Assembly (NCBI GenBank): GCA_020427625.1
Contig: JAGQOI010000208.1
Span: forward strand, 1 to 6,314
DNA from: Phycisphaerales bacterium
Lineage (GTDB): Bacteria > Planctomycetota > Phycisphaerae > Phycisphaerales > SM1A02
Reading direction: 5' to 3'
Length of the DNA stretch: 6,314 nucleotides
Both the position numbers and the translations under genes were made by a program. Every line of letters begins with the position of its first letter. The first letter of the stretch is position 1. The notes beneath the pieces were generated by a model that saw nothing but the letters and a program-made list of their open reading frames with translations, ran no database searches and was not told the DNA's origin. Shown here piece after piece: positions 5,718-6,314 of the stretch.

Positions 5718-6314
5718 ATGAAGGCCGTCACCATCTCCAGGACGGGCACGCCCGTCGCCCCGAACGTTCATGTCGTCACCGATTGGCCGGAACCCCTGCC
5801 GAAGCTCGGTGAACTGCGCGTCCGCACCGAGGCGTCGGCGCTGAACCACCTCGACCTCTGGGTCGGACGCGGGCTGCCCGGCCTCGAACTCCCCTACCCG
5901 CGCGTGTCCGGTTCCGACGGCGTCGGCATCGTCGATGCCGTGGGTGAGCGCGTCGACCAGGCGTGGGTCGGACGGCGCGTCGTCCTCAACGCGGCCAAGC
6001 CGAAGCCCGACGCCCTGCACCCGGATCACGCCCAGATGCCGCCCGACCTCGTCGTCATCGGCGAGCACGAACACGGCACCATGGCGAGCGCGTTCGTCGC
6101 ACCGGCCACCAACGTGCTGGACATCGGCGACGCCGATCCCGTCGAAGCCGCGGCGTACGCGCTGTCGCACCTCACGGCCTGGCGGATGCTCGTCACGCGG
6201 GCCCGTCTGCGCGCCGGTCAGACCGTGCTCATCACGGGCATCGGCGGCGGCGTGGCGCTGGCGTGCCTGGGCATCGCGCGCCACTTCGGCTGCCGCGTCA
6301 TCGTGACGAGCCGA
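5718..6314 (+). CDS. Zinc-binding-dehydrogenase-like MDR oxidoreductase without the structural zinc lobe, 3'-truncated
   Basis: The first 199 residues of a medium-chain dehydrogenase/reductase are visible, and the frame stays open to the window edge. Such proteins are cytoplasmic NAD(P)H-dependent alcohol dehydrogenases or quinone/enone reductases. The GroES-like N-terminal domain shows ALNHLDLWVGRGLPG (41-55), PYPRVSGSDGVGIVDAVG (59-76) and VGRRVVL (84-90). The nucleotide-binding domain begins with LSHLTAWRMLVTRARLRAG (149-167) and GQTVLITGIGGGVALACLG (167-185), whose Gly-rich turn binds the dinucleotide. The usual Cys that ligates catalytic zinc is Asn43 here, as in related ALNHLDLWV members. 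The structural-zinc segment with four Cys is replaced by a short Cys-free stretch (91-115) rich in Pro, Lys and His. It is divergent from the S9 gene. Substrate cannot be predicted. The ATG follows a TACAAT box without a Shine-Dalgarno. Confidence 0.9.
   Translation, partial: MKAVTISRTGTPVAPNVHVVTDWPEPLPKLGELRVRTEASALNHLDLWVGRGLPGLELPYPRVSGSDGVGIVDAVGERVDQAWVGRRVVLNAAKPKPDALHPDHAQMPPDLVVIGEHEHGTMASAFVAPATNVLDIGDADPVEAAAYALSHLTAWRMLVTRARLRAGQTVLITGIGGGVALACLGIARHFGCRVIVTSR

Noticed and set aside
5508..6284. A minus-strand 258-codon frame opposite the MDR gene
   Set aside because: No family motif is visible, and it covers both the divergent intergenic region and the clear MDR frame on the + strand, which carries conserved motifs.

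Overview
The window is a strongly GC-rich bacterial chromosomal segment with tight gene spacing. Four of the five genes show their start, and three of those are GTG. No RNA genes, CRISPR array, insertion sequence or phage gene is visible. The taxon cannot be fixed from sequence alone. The large exported S9 peptidase, with a beta-rich domain and charged Lys/Asp/Glu/Ala linkers inserted in its propeller, recalls proteins I associate with Planctomycetota (Phycisphaerae-like). That placement is a low-confidence inference.

Left part (1-1120, + strand): the 3' end of thyA (thymidylate synthase) overlaps folA (dihydrofolate reductase) by four bases. ThyA makes dTMP and releases dihydrofolate, and FolA reduces dihydrofolate back to tetrahydrofolate, so the pair is a closed metabolic unit. 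A perfect GC-only hairpin sits in the 33-base gap between folA and the convergent gene that follows.

Middle part (1154-5514, - strand): transcription would run leftward from a large secreted prolyl-oligopeptidase-family (S9, DPP-IV-like) serine peptidase into a membrane-anchored ankyrin-repeat protein 59 bases downstream, with no terminator seen between them. Both are predicted to act outside the cytoplasmic membrane. The peptidase has an intact Ser/Asp/His triad, about eight propeller blade motifs, and a roughly 110-residue beta-rich domain inserted between blade motifs 1 and 2.

Right part (5515-6314): a divergent intergenic region of about 200 bases separates the peptidase from a + strand MDR-superfamily oxidoreductase cut off by the window edge. 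That gene has a TACAAT box placed so that its mRNA could begin at the ATG (leaderless). The protein lacks the structural-zinc cysteine lobe.

Most of the window is ordinary metabolism. The most unusual items are the domain architecture of the S9 peptidase, its pairing with an extracytoplasmic ankyrin protein, and the reduced zinc-less MDR enzyme. I found no convincing sign of a wholly new multi-gene system.
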